Assembly: GCA_016758965.1 (NCBI GenBank)
Contig: JAEPRB010000023.1
Location: forward strand, 1-64,000
Direction: 5' to 3'
DNA from: Circinella minor
Lineage: Eukaryota; Mucoromycota; Mucoromycetes; Mucorales; Lichtheimiaceae
Length of the DNA stretch: 64,000 nucleotides
The translations under genes were made by a program, and so were the position numbers. Below the pieces are notes generated by a model that saw nothing but the letters and a program-made list of their open reading frames with translations, was not told the DNA's origin and made no database searches. Of the stretch, positions 25,201 through 39,162 are shown piece by piece; position 1 is the stretch's first letter, and each line of letters opens with the position of its first letter.

Positions 25201-28200
25201 AATGAAAGATCTATGAAAAAAGGGCGCAATTCAATAATGGTAAAAGAAGAATATGTAGAAAAAAAACTTTTACGCACAGTTTATGAGATATCCTGTATTT
25301 ATCTACAAATATTATGCATCTCTAATTGCACTATAAAACTAATAGTCTACTAGTACATATAAGGAGATGAAGCTTGTAACATAATGTAATTAGATAATAT
25401 AGAAGAAAACTTTCTTTTGAACTAAACCATAATGCTTGGGAGCTTCATTCGACGCACCTTCTACCAATAGTATCTATATTATCAGCATTTTATTTATAAG
25501 AAAAAAATTAATGCTAAATTTTGTTGGAGGCAAAAAAATAATAATACAAAATTCAAAAAAGGTCTAAAAATTTTTACCATTGGCAATGCACCAAGTAATA
25601 GTTCTGTAATTTGATAACATTATAAAGTACGTATATGAATGACGGAAAATTAATAATAAGGTGGCGTCAATGAGAACGCATAAAAACAATTCCATAATAA
25701 CAATAATAAGTACGTAATGCTACCTATTTTTACTTGCTACTCTAGCTACTGGTGATCCTTTACTTGTTACTATATGTTTAACATTTATAACAATAATATA
25801 CCATTATATATATACAAATCTTATTAGTTTAATAAAGAAAAATTAAAAATCACTTATTTAGATTGAATCACATCATCATCATTGTCAATTACAACCAGGC
25901 AGGAACAATAATTCCTGTTGATGTCCTATTACGAAAAAGTTACTGTACTACGTATGATGAAAAAAATCAAAGTTATCATCCTATTTATAGTAAATATAAT
26001 ATGCATATTCTGTATAAACAACGTCATTACTTGCGTATACGTATAGACAAACATATATGTCAACCAGCAGACTTTCTATTAATAAGTGTAAAGTGTTGTT
26101 GCTGAAACACATATTGCTACATGCCTGCGACAATAGCGCCTAAATTAAAAAAAAATATAGCTTTGTTGCCCCATAAAATTACAATTATAGTAATATATAC
26201 CCCTTCCTTGATCCTGCTTATTATGTATCTATAGATATATTTAGTTTAAAATTTATGTTTATCAAAGTAGAAGACTAATATGACCGGCGCCTATGAGGAT
26301 GCTTATATATATATTATACGCGTGTGTGTGTGTGTAGAGAGCACATCATATCCATCTTTAGTATCTAACAATAAAAGCAACATATAATGAATAAGTTAAG
26401 TAGCGAACAAAAGGAGAAATAAAACTTCACTTGTTTATTCACTTTTTTTCAGGATTGCTACAGAAAGATCAAAGTATAACACGATAAAAAAAATTACTGT
26501 CCAGTTGTGATGTTTATAGAAATAGCTTCAGGCATCACTATTTGTAAACAAGGATTTTAACAGTGAGTGAAACAAAAAGATCTGATGCATCGTTCAGCTT
26601 TTCCCTCTCTTTTTTTTTTTTATATCCGAAGGGATCGGAAGGAAATATCCATAAAAGGCTTGTTTTTTTGCAATATGACTTTTGTTTTTTGCTCTTTTAA
26701 TATGGCATTAGCTTTCTAGTCCCCCAAGTCATTCATGAATATTCGCATAACAACTAGATCACATGACATTATTTTTAAACGAATTGATACTGATTTTTTT
26801 TTATAATAGTGATAGGTAGAAGTGTCATTTAGAGAATTACCAAAAAAAAAAAGCCCTTTTTTTGTGGGCGGGAAGAGAGAGAGAGACATGTGTGAAAAAA
26901 GCACGCAGATGCACGATCATGGTGCGAATGACAGTAAGCTCTCAGTAGTTAGTGGTAGCACTCCATTCTGTACATGTGCTTTCGTTTTTTTTTTGTTCTT
27001 TCGGTTGTTGCAGCCGATGCTAGTGTTGTTATGTACCTATGTTTGTTTGTTGATATTATTGATATTATTACTATAATGATTATTATTTAATACGATAAAT
27101 AAGTTCTCATGATGTGGCTCCGGACCGAATGAAAATTTGTTATTAGTTTCTTTTCTACTTAAAGTTTTGATATTTTGCTTTTTAGTTTTGTTGGTCAGCA
27201 CACGCACAGACCGAGAATAAACCCGTTTGTACGACAATTTCGTTAATGTATAATAAGTAAATCTATGATGTAGTTTCCTCTTTTGATATTTTTTTTTTTT
27301 TTGGAAAACAAAAAGAGTAAAAGAGAAGTAATATTCTGTTATTTTTTTTTTGAAGAGCAAAAAAAAAAAATTATACCAAACAAACATTACATTATTAAGG
27401 AATTATGATAAAAGTTCAGGATGCCTTTTTTTAAAAGAGAACCAAGTATATTAATAAGTAAAATAAAAGAATAATAACGGACAATGGAAGATGCTTTGAC
27501 GATATCAGAATGAATAACACGACATTGTTTTTCGCGTGTATTTGTAGAGAAATGTGATACAGTGAATCTTATTTTATTTATTTTATAAAAAAACGGACAT
27601 GTCCATTTTTTCCCTTTGACTCACCTTTTTGTTTTACCCGCCTTTCGGAAATAGTTAGACACGACAACGTAATGATATTTTGTGCGAAAATTTTAAATGT
27701 ATGATGCTACTTCTACGGTTTTTTTTTTAAGTTTATGTTGGTAGAGGTCGATATGTTTGGGGATCGGCATTACACCTCCAATCAATATGTGTATGAGTGA
27801 CATATATGCACAACTAAACTATATACATATATATACATATACATATATATATACAAATACAACAACGAGAGACGAGAAAAAAAACACATCAATTTCATAC
27901 GTGATTCTCGATCTTGGACAGCTAGTTGATTCATCCCGTATTTTCTACTTGGGTATAACCTCCTATTTATCTGTTTTCTGAAACTCTTATTATATTATTA
28001 CTAATAGGTCATGAAATATAAAATTGAATAGAACAAACAAAAGAGAGAATTCTTTAATCGTCAAACTCTATAAAAAGAGTTATTAATACTATACATATGT
28101 GTGATATAACGCTGTATTAAGGGGAACAAGGGTCTTTTAATTTTTTGGTTTATACTCATGCATCTGCATACATTATATTTCCTAATCCATGGAGCGTGCT

Positions 28201-29214
28201 TCTTTTCTTCTTCGATACTCGAAAAAAGGAATTCCTTTCTAAAAGACATTTTACGTAATTGGTTAACACATATAATAGCTAATTGTATTTAGGCTACGTA
28301 TTTATTTTTCTATGAATAAGAACGAAATTGTACAAGTTACAATAAGGCAAAAAGATATTATGTATGATCTGTTAATGGCTCCATACACTGATGGGTATAA
28401 TGAAGTACATTTGACAGAAAAAAGGAATTGAACCGGTTATAGGTGAAGTCGGTGGCTCTAGTACTCATAATTAAAAAAAAAAGGAATATGCTGTAATCGG
28501 TTAGAGTTTTCCAATCATGCCGCGGTTCTATGTATGTGCTGAGGTGCATGAGTATTATTATTATTATTGTTTTGTGTGTCAATAAAAGTGTAAGCAATAA
28601 AAAGGGTCCTTTCTTTCTTTTTCGGACTCACCTTTTTTTTGGTCTTCCCCTTTTCATTCTTCTTTTGAATAATCTTTTATCGGTTCATTTGATAAGAAAG
28701 CGACCTATCTTCTCTTTTTTTTCGTTAAAAAAAAAAACGCTTAATATTTATCTTATCACAATAAGAAAAAACATTTCTTCTTGTGAACTTGATATATTTA
28801 AACCCCAATTTCTTTTTTCACTTTTTTATTTATTTATTTTTCTCTTTTGTTCGAGTATTATTTCTTTTTCTTGTTCTTTATCAAACAGCATTTTTTAAAA
28901 GGGGTGTGTGCTGCTTTTTTTTCTCGCACTTTTCTTATAAGTATATATTAACTCCTCACCAACAGTTCTGATTCAATCTGTTTGCTTTTAATTGTATCTA
29001 AGGAAGGGTTTTGTTTTATTTACTCACAACACACAATAGCAACAAACATATCAGCTTGGCTTTTATACGCTCCAAAAAGAAACACCCAAACTTCGATTCT
29101 TTTTTATTCTTCTCCAATCCCATCCAACTTCTTCTCCCATCGACAACAAAAATCTTCTGGCAAACCCTTTATTTCTACTATTATTCTTCATAAAGTTCGA
29201 AATTTACAAGTATT
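22278..29214. other. 7-kb AT-rich intergenic desert
   Basis: No gene supported. Frames at 24073-24330, 25863-26105 and 28530-28898 are short, lack domains and have intergenic composition. It contains (CA)n at about 22420-22447, a GT repeat near 26322 and a dense cluster of TACGTA palindromes: fifteen between 22957 and 26043. The last few hundred bases must include the promoter and 5' UTR of the gene at 29215. Confidence 0.55.
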
Positions 29215-31299
29215 ATGCAAATTGAACAAAACTATCACCAACCTTATCATTATCAGCAGCATCAACAACAACAACAACAGACACTGCGACAAGAAGATCA
29301 CGAAGTTCATAGTAGTGGTATGCTACCATCTACACAAACCTACTGCTATCTCCATGGAAACAACAGCACGGGCCACTCCGACGCTTTGGCCACCTCGTCT
29401 ACAAACATGTACGCCGTGCAGCAACAGCAACAGCAACAGCAAGAACATCACTATAGGATGAACCACGAGTGCCAACAACAACAACAACAACAAGAACATG
29501 CTGCGCATATAACATTATCAGGATCAACAATTGTTCCAATGACCACAAATGCCTATCACGACGACAACCAAAACAATAATAACGTTACTACATCTCCAAT
29601 TGCCGGAGATAGTTTGGCAGAGAGAGATCAATTGCCTAGCATTGAGGATTTCGATTCTATTGTTCAAGAATACTTGGATAACCTTTCATCTAAAAAGAGG
29701 GACAAAGCTCTAATTGATCGCCATCGTTATTCTTTGATTATTAAAGTGCTAAAAGATCCCAGGAATACAGCTACCTCCACAGCCCAATTTCGTTTTTGGG
29801 TCAAAAAGATGTTTCAGCTTATACCTTTATACGGTGGTGTCGAAGTTGTTTGTCATGATAATAAACCTGTTGCTATGCGTGAAGAAATTTATGCTATCCT
29901 TGTGCGAGCTCATAAAGAAGTTAACCATGGCGGTCGAGATAAAACCTCTGCATTGGTAATGTATTTATTAAAGAATATTTAATATAACAAAAAAAAAAGC
30001 AAGCATACAAATAAAAACATACTTTAATCATTTTTAAAGAAAAAGTTCTAATTATCCCCATGTATAAATATGTAGGTCCGGAGGAGATATTCGTGGATCC
30101 CCAAGGAATTAATTGCCCGCTTTGTGCGGTATTGCCCCTTCTGCATCTCTCGACGTAATGGAAGTACAAGTCCGCCTATTGGTCTACTACCTAGGTCTTC
30201 ACCCGGTTACACTATGTATTCTACTTCTACTTCTGATGTTGCTGCTCCTACACGGGGTAATAATTACAGCACGCAGCCAGCTCCAATGTCAGATCTTCCG
30301 TATCGTCCGACGGAGCTAAAATCTGGATTCAATGAAACTGACGACCTCAGTATTACAAATAAAAATGATTGTCATACATGGTCGAGCAGTAACCGAAGTC
30401 ATTATCATCAACATCATCAACAACAGAGGCAATATTTTAGTTCACCAACACAACCTCCTATAGATACAATAGTAACTTCGCCAGTAGCGACTCCAATATC
30501 AGGCTCAGTATCAGTAGATTTTTGTATTACATCATCAACAAACTCGTCGGCTGCTTCTCTACCTCCATCAACGCAGCAAGTTCCCTCGTGCTCCGACATA
30601 CCTCCTGTCACCTTTGAAGCTTCCAACAGCCTTTTTCATCAATCGGCGCTAATACCTCAATGCGATATTACATCTTTTGGTTATTCAAATACTTCGGCTG
30701 ATGTATCTGCTAATGGACATGTGAACCATTCTCCATCATACAACACCATGTGTTATGCTGCTGCTGATGGTTCTGAAATCTCTTTACCTATGACAGAAAA
30801 TAATCCTTCATCAACACGACCACCTCAGTTTCAGGAAGAAGCACAACAACATAATAATAATTTATCAACAGTAGAATCATATTATTATACAGGATCTCAA
30901 CAACCACAAAAACAAAATGATTTTTTTTATGATGACACCATGAATAACAATAAGAAATCCAATGTGACAAGAAAACTTCATCGACCACGTGCGAATCGTG
31001 CCACTGTGGTACTTCACTACCCTTTACACTCTCTTTCCTCTCCTTCACCATCTTCTTCATTTTCGTCGTCTTCATCTTCATCAGCATCTTCTACGTCGTC
31101 ACCTGTTTCGCCTACTGATTCGACAACCAATGCTCCGTTTAATACCGTACCAACCACTTCGTCATCTCTTCATTATAATACTCAAAGTATGTATATGCAG
31201 CACCCACCTTCATCCACAAACACACCAACTATTACTATGACTACTTCGTCCGAGGCATTGAGATTTATCAATCAACAACAAGAACAACATCAATTTTAA
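29215..31299 (+). CDS. Protein with H2C2 integrase-type zinc-binding module
   Basis: Two exons, 29215-29955 and 30076-31299, join in phase 0 to 654 aa. The first 140 residues are Gln/His-rich. A conserved core follows (about 145-275): LSSKKRDKALIDRHRY, QFRFWVKKMFQLIPLYGG, MREEIYAILVRAHKEVNHGG, then RRRYSWIPKELIARFVRYC. His233, His238, Cys267 and Cys270 (CPFC) form an HHCC zinc site like that preceding retroviral-type integrases, but no DDE integrase core follows. The remaining 380 residues are Ser/Thr/Pro/Asn/Gln-rich. I read it as a host gene that has kept a domesticated integrase zinc module, perhaps a nuclear regulatory protein. The function is not known to me. Confidence 0.7.
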
Positions 31300-32204
31300 A
31301 TCTGAAGATAATAATTCTCCAAAAAATGAGAAAAAATATATTATTAATGAAAAAAAAAGTACATTATAAACCAAAATGAGGCTATTTTTTTTTAAAAAAA
31401 TAGCACATTATTTGAAGAAAAGGTCTATTTATTTGTTCTTCTTGTTCTACTTTTCTCTATTATTATTAACATTTCCTCCTCATCAATTTATTTATACTAT
31501 GAAAAAAAATGCTCTATCGTTAGCCCTTATTCCCCATATCTTCTTTTTTAATGTTTTTATTTTTACCAATATTGTTTCCCTTATATTTAACATTTCAATT
31601 CAGTTATGTGTGTACGTATTTTCATGTACGGTACCATTCTTTGCTCTTACTATTTTTTCTTTTTTAAAATATCAATGCTGCCCTGGTTCTTTTTTTTTTT
31701 TTTTTTTGGGTCTATTATATATACTTTGAATATATACCCTAACGTTACTCTTCTCTTTTCTCTTTATACTTTTCTCGACAAATGTTTAACAATCATCTTC
31801 AATTTCACAAAACGCGTATTACAACTACTAAAAAAAAACCTTTCTATCCTTTTGAATCCTTCGCAATATATATGCCCAATATCTCTTACTATTTCTTCCC
31901 CATTTATTTTATTTTACTTTATTCTTCTGTGGTGCTTCATGTAAATTTATAAACCATGATTAAAAAGAAACATACGCTTTATCAACATAGAAACATACTA
32001 CGTATTATCAATTATTGTATTATATTGACTTAATATGTAACCAGAAATAAACAATCATTCTCCTACCACATCATACTGATTTTACACATAATATAGCAAT
32101 ACGTATGTAATACGTATTAATAATAATTATAGTAATAATAAAAAGAATACTTTAATTTGGATAATATTTTACAATATCAAAAATTACATGTACTTTTTTT
32201 CTAA
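31300..32204. other. Convergent intergenic region
   Basis: About 0.9 kb between convergent genes, T-rich and without a supported gene. Long Phe/Leu frames at 31376-31944 are translations of poly-pyrimidine DNA. Confidence 0.6.
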
Positions 32205-35200
32205 CTAGTCAAATATTTCCAATGGTGCTAATCTATCCATGTTATGTAAAAATTCATTTCTTTCATCTTCTTTTTCCATAAAATGAATAGGCCAAATTAC
32301 TAAATGACCTTGAACTCGGCACAGATAATCGTGTGCACGTTCTGGTTGGGAGCCAGTATCTGCCGCTGTTGGAGATTCTCTATCACCATTACTACTAACA
32401 TTACTATTTCTTCTCCTATTGCAGTTATTATCGTTGCTATTTTCAAGTGATTCTTTTGTCGTATTTTGTTGTTGTGAAGACGTAGTATATTTTACATTAG
32501 TATGTCCGCTGCTGTAACGTCGTCTTCTTGCACTGGAAAGTAACATTTCTTTATGTGTTCCACTTGTTGCGGGGTCCTTACGTCCAAGACATTCTTTTGA
32601 AATATGCTTAAATTCATTATAATCATCCCACGTCTGTACATTATTATCAGGCATTGCCAAGAATACACATCGAAATAGATGACTGTTGCGTCTTGCAGTA
32701 TTATGCCATAAATCCATAAATTCTGCACTTAATGGATCCAATAGTGTATTTTGTACGTACTCATTGCTATAACAAGGTGATTTTCTTGTACCATCATTAT
32801 CATCATTACTATCATTATGATCGACTTCATTGGTAGAAGCAGAAGCAGCTTCCGACAAAAGTTGATCACCTTGATCAGCTCCGGAACCGCCAATACCAGG
32901 GTCACAGCAAAGTTTTTCCCAAAACTGCACGTGTTTCTCATCATGTTTCTGAGTGCAGGACATACTGGTGCCGCTGGTATTCGTTGTAATGGTAGTTTTT
33001 TCAACATCGCTACGACGCCTGCTACTCCCTCGCCTCCATATTTTTGCTTTTTGGTGTTTCTGTTCTTCCTCGTCAGTTGTATTGTTTGTTGTAGTAGATA
33101 ATGGATTTATGATACTGTTTGTAATTGTTTTGTTAAAATTATTATTATTGCTGCTAGTATTTTCTGTCATATGAGATCCTTGTAATGACGAAGGAGGTTT
33201 TAATGGTGTGGTTTTTGTTGTTGTTGTTGATGATGATGATGCATTAGTTGTCGGAATTTTGTGACAATTATCTTCATTGTTATCGTTATTGTCAACAATC
33301 CACCACGGTTGGGTGTATACTACTTGTTGCGCTGCTATCGCTGAAGATGGTGATGGTGATGGTAGGGATGGCGTTGTTTCTGTTGTCTTCAATGGTAAAT
33401 TTTGATTTGGACTTTCCTCAAATTGTTGTTGTGTAAACAAAGGTGTCGCTGTTTGCATACTACCGTTCTCCGGTATTGACAAAGATGAGGATCTTCTTGT
33501 CCAGTGCTGCTCGTTTTTCTCTTTAGTGTTATCGGTACTATCTTCATTGACAGTCGATCCTTTTCTCTCTTGTTGTTGCTGTCTTTTCTTTTCTGACTCT
33601 TCTAACATAGCAGTAATTTGTTCAAATGTTACCCCCAAGTGTTCGCTCATAAGTCGTAATCGTAACGATCGTGCGAATGCTCCAACTTTAACTGGACGAC
33701 CATTTAAAGTGGATACAACGATCTCGTTATCATGAATGCATGCAGCTATTTCAGAGTCACGGTTGCCTAGCAATGAACGTTCATTAATGTTCGCCGATCC
33801 TATGATAACCGTGCTATCGTCGGCTATTAAAAGCTAAAAACAAAGATTATACTAATTAAAATGGCAGAGCAAAACAATTATGTTCTCTAGTATCATTTTC
33901 TTCTATTATTAACTGCTTATTTGTTTATGCTTTTAACTCAATTCTTTGCCGAAATCCCCCCCCCCCAATTAATTTCTTCTCCACATCCTTCTCACTCCCC
34001 CTAAAGATAAAGAAAGTTATAATGTATGACAAGTACGGTGAGTTACCTTTGCATGAACATACACTTGTTCCGTGACCAAATGACCATTATCAAGTTCACC
34101 CCAACTTCGAAGACCGTAAAACGTGATATATTCTTCTGGATTAGTAATACCTTCTGCTCGTAACCGACCAAAGATTGAGTGAGGACCACGATTAATTGAC
34201 TTATATTGACAATGCATAATTAATCTTACTGTCGATGCTTCTGCCTCATTAATTTCTGCTTGAAATCCGGGAACAAGCGGTAATATAACAATGGCACGCC
34301 AACGATTACCTGTTCTTTTGGCCTTAAGAATCCGATTTACTAAAGCATCACCGACACGATTTACAATTTTTGTTGAACCACATTGTGTTGCAGTTATAAA
34401 AAACTGGTTCTCTAATACAGTATAATGTGTTTCATTTTTAGTATATAATTAAATAATTGATAAGCATAAAAAATAAAACAAGATTGTTGTTTTCTCATTG
34501 GTCCATCTTCTTTTTATATGTATAAGTTACCAATATAGACAAAATGTTCAGAACTTTCAATTACTTCAACATAAGCGTTCTGAATACTTGTTTCCACATG
34601 ATCTTGGGTGCCAAGGCTCCATTGAGATACGCTGCGCAGTAGTTGAATGCAGCAGACATGTGACATAGGTAAGGAACCTGCCCGAGGATCGTGGTGGTGT
34701 TGTTCTCGTTGGTATTTATGTTTACTCTCTGCTGTTATTTGTGATGAAGATATAAATGGAACTATATCAGGTTTAACTAAAAGAAGTGGAGTAGGACGTT
34801 TAGGAGGCCTTGGTTTACTCCGACGTAAAAAGTTCCATCTCTGCACAAAGTGGCGCGCAACATCACGAGCAGGCTGTCCTGTCATCCGCACAGATACGTC
34901 ATGCCATGGCATCCGTGCTAACTTTGTACGATCCATGTTTTCTTCGAATGGCTTATCCAAAGTGTGGAAATCGAGAATACGGGGATTTGAGTAATCTTTT
35001 CCTGGCCATATTTGTGGATGTTTTTGTTGTTGAGTGGTTGATGTACTTATGTTACTATTACAATCACTATTTTTGTTAAATTCATCTGGAGGATGGTAAG
35101 GGGTACCATTATCCACTACAACATGTTGATAGTTATCCCATCGTCCAAAGCATAAATCAATTCCTCCAATAAATGCCACGTGGTTGTCAACTACACAGAT

Positions 35201-38200
35201 TTTCTCATGGTGAGCATAGAATAGACTATTGTTTTTATTGAAAATGTCTGAAGCCCGCGATGGATGGCGTTGTACATAAATATTATCAGGAGACAAGGAT
35301 AAGAGACGCTTTTTTGAGTAATGTGAATAAAGAGGTAATGCAACAGCCACCTGACAAAAAAAAAATTAAAAAAAAGGTATGAGTATGAGCCAACAGCTTT
35401 TACTAAATACAATTTAATCATTACTATTATTCTCTATTGTTCGTTTTTATTTATATAATGAGGATGTAATATTTCTTTTTCAAGGTATACTTAATAAAAA
35501 TTAAAAATTCGTATAATATAATTGCAATACCTCTTTATAAATAATAATATAAATTTTAACACCTTGCTGTGCTTTACGTTGCAAGACTCTATCAAGTCTC
35601 CACGTTTCATTATCACATGGTGGACGTCTAAGGTACTAATAAACATAATAATTGTTTTAATTGGTATCTATCTTGTTTACTCAAGTATTTAATCAATAGT
35701 CCCACTTACCAATTCCTGGAGATAATAACAAAAAAAAAGTCAAATGAATAATTAAAATGAATAGTATTAAATCAGTAGCTACTAGGTATAATAGTATTAA
35801 GTCACACATTTTTTTTTTGTATTCTACTTACAGGAGACTTAGTAGAGTTACCAACAACCATTTTTGATTATTATCGCCATTGGTCATACATAAAGAAAAT
35901 TAACATCTGACTTACTAAAAAAAATTATATACTAAGGAAGAGAACACTTTTCAAGATTTTGAATTTCTTACCAACCACCAATCATGGATATAGATAGATT
36001 CTTTAGCACTTTCCAATGCCAAAGAAACTTCCCAAAAATAGTCTCTTCCATCAACAAACCACGATACTGATGTATAATGTCGTATAGGTGCATAGCTATC
36101 AAATGGATGGCGGCGTGACCAAATGGACTCTTTTGCCATGTATTGAATAGACTCAAAAAACTGCCTTTCTTGTTGGCTATTTTTTGCCTGGAGATGCCAT
36201 GTTGTATGTAAATTTCTCACACAGAGCGTATGATTTGCTGGTTTCCATTTACTTTTACGCGAAACAAGTGGAATACATTTAGGTTGTTTCTTAGTATTAG
36301 ATAACCGTTCGATTCGAAAAGAATAATCGATTAGAAAAACATCTTCAACAGCCATCTAATTTATAATATAAAAAGTAATATACATACAATGCATATAACA
36401 GTATATAGGGATACATTTAGTTTTTTAATTATAGAGTGATATCCTTCTCCCTCGTTCAAATCATAATGAATGGCACTATTTTTTTTATAGATTGGTATAC
36501 TTACTTCATCGGGCCCACCTGCACAAACAATGATGTAACTTTCACGAACTATAAACCATCGTGGAATCCGTTTACTCTCATGTCGAGCTAGTAATCCACA
36601 AAATAAACGATCCCGGTGACGTCGCACGATTTGTCTATCCGTTCGATTTACAATGGTCAGATAACCTTCCTTTCCATGGTACCCTTCAGGGTCTGAAATG
36701 CAAAGAGACAATCCAAGTTTAGATATTTCTAAAAATTTACAAAACCTATTGATTTGAGGTGATATCCATAAGGTACGTGCAAGAGCATAGAGGTATCGTT
36801 CCAAAGCTCGATATTTCAGCTTGGTTGGATCTTCTATCATATCGGGTAAACAATTTGGGTCATTTTCAAATTCTAATCCCAAATTAAAAGATAAATCTAA
36901 ACCGTTCGATTTTTGTACTGATTGTTTCTCTTCTCCATTTTCAACGGCTACTACATTATTATTCTCTTCTTCTATTCCTTGTGGCTGATCAATATGGTTA
37001 TTTCTTGTCGACATGTATTGACTTTGTTGCGTTTGCTGCTGTTGTTTCTGTTGTTGTATTGTACTCAACGTTGTGCTGGGTCCTGCGCTTTCTTCTTCTG
37101 ATATATTATAATGTTGCTGGGGAACCTGGTGTCGCTCTTTCTCTTGTAATCCTTTTTTTTCAGCCAAGTGACGCTGAATCAATGTACTTCGTTGCCAAGT
37201 TGTATTTTTATGCCCAGGTCGACGGACTTGGTGCAAGCGGGGAAGTCTTGGGATGGTGATGTTTCGTTTTTTCAAAATATCATGGCTAAGAAAATGATAA
37301 TGCAATCGCAAAAAGTCCCAATAACTTCGATAGACAACCCATCGAAAACTGTTGTGATCTGACGCTCGAAGCCTAGAATTATCGCCTGTATTGCCATATT
37401 CCACGACTATTTTAAACATATCTGCTTGTTTATTACTATCCACATGCGCGTCTTGTAATTCTTTCTTGTTTTTATTATTGCTATTGTAGTGATGGTTTCG
37501 TTTTTTTTCTTTTATACTAGTTCTAGTACTACTATGATGCTTTGCATAAAGTCGATTTCTCGTTCTTTTCAATAAATTTTTTCGTTTTCGTTGCGCGTAA
37601 TAATTACTTCGATCATTGGGTCGAGTAACGCTGATACGGATTTGTGAAATAAGAATTGGGATCATATGTTGATCATGCTCATCTGTTTGAAACCTCGAAG
37701 ATAAAAGAAAAGGAGGCAAAATATTCCATTCTAACTGTCGATAAAAAAGACATGGATCAAATGCTGCACGTTCTGCTTCCATGGCCTCTTGATTTTTTTG
37801 TGTTTTTCTGTTTTTTGAAGCAGGAGTTAGAATCCAATCTTTTACACGTCTCCAACGATGTGGACGTGGATAATTATGGTGCCGTTCAATTTGTTCTTGC
37901 GATTGATGAAAAAGTTCATGTGGCATAGACCCTGTAGTACTCATACGCTGTATTCCTTCTTCTCTTGTTGATGTCTTTCTTCTTGATGAAAAATCGTGTG
38001 GAATATATACTGAGCTACCACAAGGTGAATTATCCGGAAGACTGGTTGCATATAAATCTGAAGATCCTGTTGTAGCACTTGATGCAGAACGAGGTGCTAT
38101 ATAACTATTACGAGTGCCTAAATCTAAAGCTTCAGTATCTCCAGCATGTATAGTTACAGGTCGTGAAGATACACTTCCATCACTAATATATATAGATTCT

Positions 38201-38445
38201 TGTTCACTATTTTCACTGTCAAGACTATTTTGTAATTTGTTGCTTCTGCTGCTGTAAAATTCAGATGATGTTGGTTTTTGGTGTAATATGCGATGATCAT
38301 TATTTATTTCTGTTCCAGGCGATGGTGGTGGTGAGAATCCATTTATCTCCATCTCATTCCGGATGGTATTATTTGAATTACATTGTTTATTAATATTTTG
38401 TATATATGATTTATTATTCTCATTATGATGATTACAATGGTTCAT
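32205..38445 (-). CDS. PLD1: Phospholipase D with PX and PH domains
   Basis: Phosphatidylcholine-hydrolysing PLD (Spo14/PLD1 class), producing phosphatidic acid at membranes. Eight exons join in phase on the minus strand: 38445-36505, 36355-35972, 35837-35832, 35715-35710, 35635-35531, 35350-34531, 34411-34047 and 33833-32205, giving 1751 aa. The N-terminus is disordered. A PX-like domain (about 265-585, with a Gln/Asn-rich insertion) and a PH domain (about 590-700, crossing intron 1) follow. The first HKD motif is at about 862-869 (HEKICVVD) with [11 protein letters not shown]. The second is at 1207-1214 (HAK|LLIAD, split by the last intron) with [19 protein letters not shown]. Exons 3 and 4 are 6-nt microexons encoding Ser-Pro and Glu-Leu, restoring SPELYLRRP. 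The roughly 500-residue region after the second HKD includes a long Ser/Thr/Asn-rich insertion. Divergent from the importin gene. Confidence 0.93.
35710..35715 (-). other. PLD1: 6-nt microexon (GAATTG, Glu-Leu) of PLD
   Basis: On the minus strand the sequence reads tccag|GAATTG|gtaagt in phase 0. It encodes Glu-Leu, joining Ser-Pro from the preceding microexon to YLRRP in the next exon (35635-35531). Confidence 0.85.
35832..35837 (-). other. PLD1: 6-nt microexon (TCTCCT, Ser-Pro) of PLD
   Basis: On the minus strand the sequence reads ctaag|TCTCCT|gtaagt, a canonical acceptor and donor flanking six bases in phase 0. It encodes the Ser-Pro expected immediately after DWWL in phospholipase D enzymes. 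Confidence 0.85.
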
Positions 38446-38999
38446 AATATTTTTTAGAGAAAGAAAAAAGATTTATTATATATAACAATAATAATTAATA
38501 ATATAGGGAAAAAAATATATGTCGTCGTAAAAGTAGCATTCCAAACCTTTTCAATAGCAGATGAAATTAGAATTAAATAATTAATTTCAGTAACAATCCC
38601 TTTTCGTTCTTCTTTGTCCTTTTTTTTTTTTTTCTTTTTTTCAAAAATATATAAAAACAATTACTTCTTTATTATTATGGTACCTGAGAGAGAGAGAAAT
38701 TTGGTACTTTTTGTTACCTGTTACACAATGAACCCATTTAGGCTTCTTTCTAAGCGGACTTTACATTCAAGTCTAAGACTCGTCAAAAAAAAAAAAAAAA
38801 AAAAAAGATTTTTTTTTCCTTTAGGATTTGACTTTTCCTTTAGTTTAGGTTGTTTTCTTGTTTTGTTTTGGGCAGGTGGAAACAACAACATTCAAAGCAG
38901 CTTTCTCATTTCCTTTTTTTTTTTTTTTTTTTCCTCGTTAAAAAGTTTTTTTTTTCTTTTTGCATTTTATTTTGTATTTAATATATTAAAAACTTCGTC
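38446..38999. promoter_or_regulatory. Divergent promoter region, PLD / importin
   Basis: 554 bp separate the two start codons of divergent genes. The block contains poly-T and poly-A tracts (about 38785-38806 and 38910-38932) that could act as nucleosome-free promoter DNA. I see no clear TATA box and no gene. Confidence 0.5.
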
Positions 39000-39102
39000 A
39001 TGGATCAAAACGCTGTCTATCAATTGTTCGTATCTACGTACCATCCCGATCCAAACGTGCATAAACAAGCCGAACTAAACATTCGAAACGTAAATAAATG
39101 AC

Positions 39103-39162
<60 letters not shown>

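Noticed and set aside
30989..31240. His/Leu-rich frame inside the H2C2 protein gene
   Set aside because: Shadow of the Ser/Thr-rich coding frame of that gene.
36981..37928. Plus-strand frames inside the PLD first exon
   Set aside because: Antisense shadows of the PLD coding sequence without their own domain.
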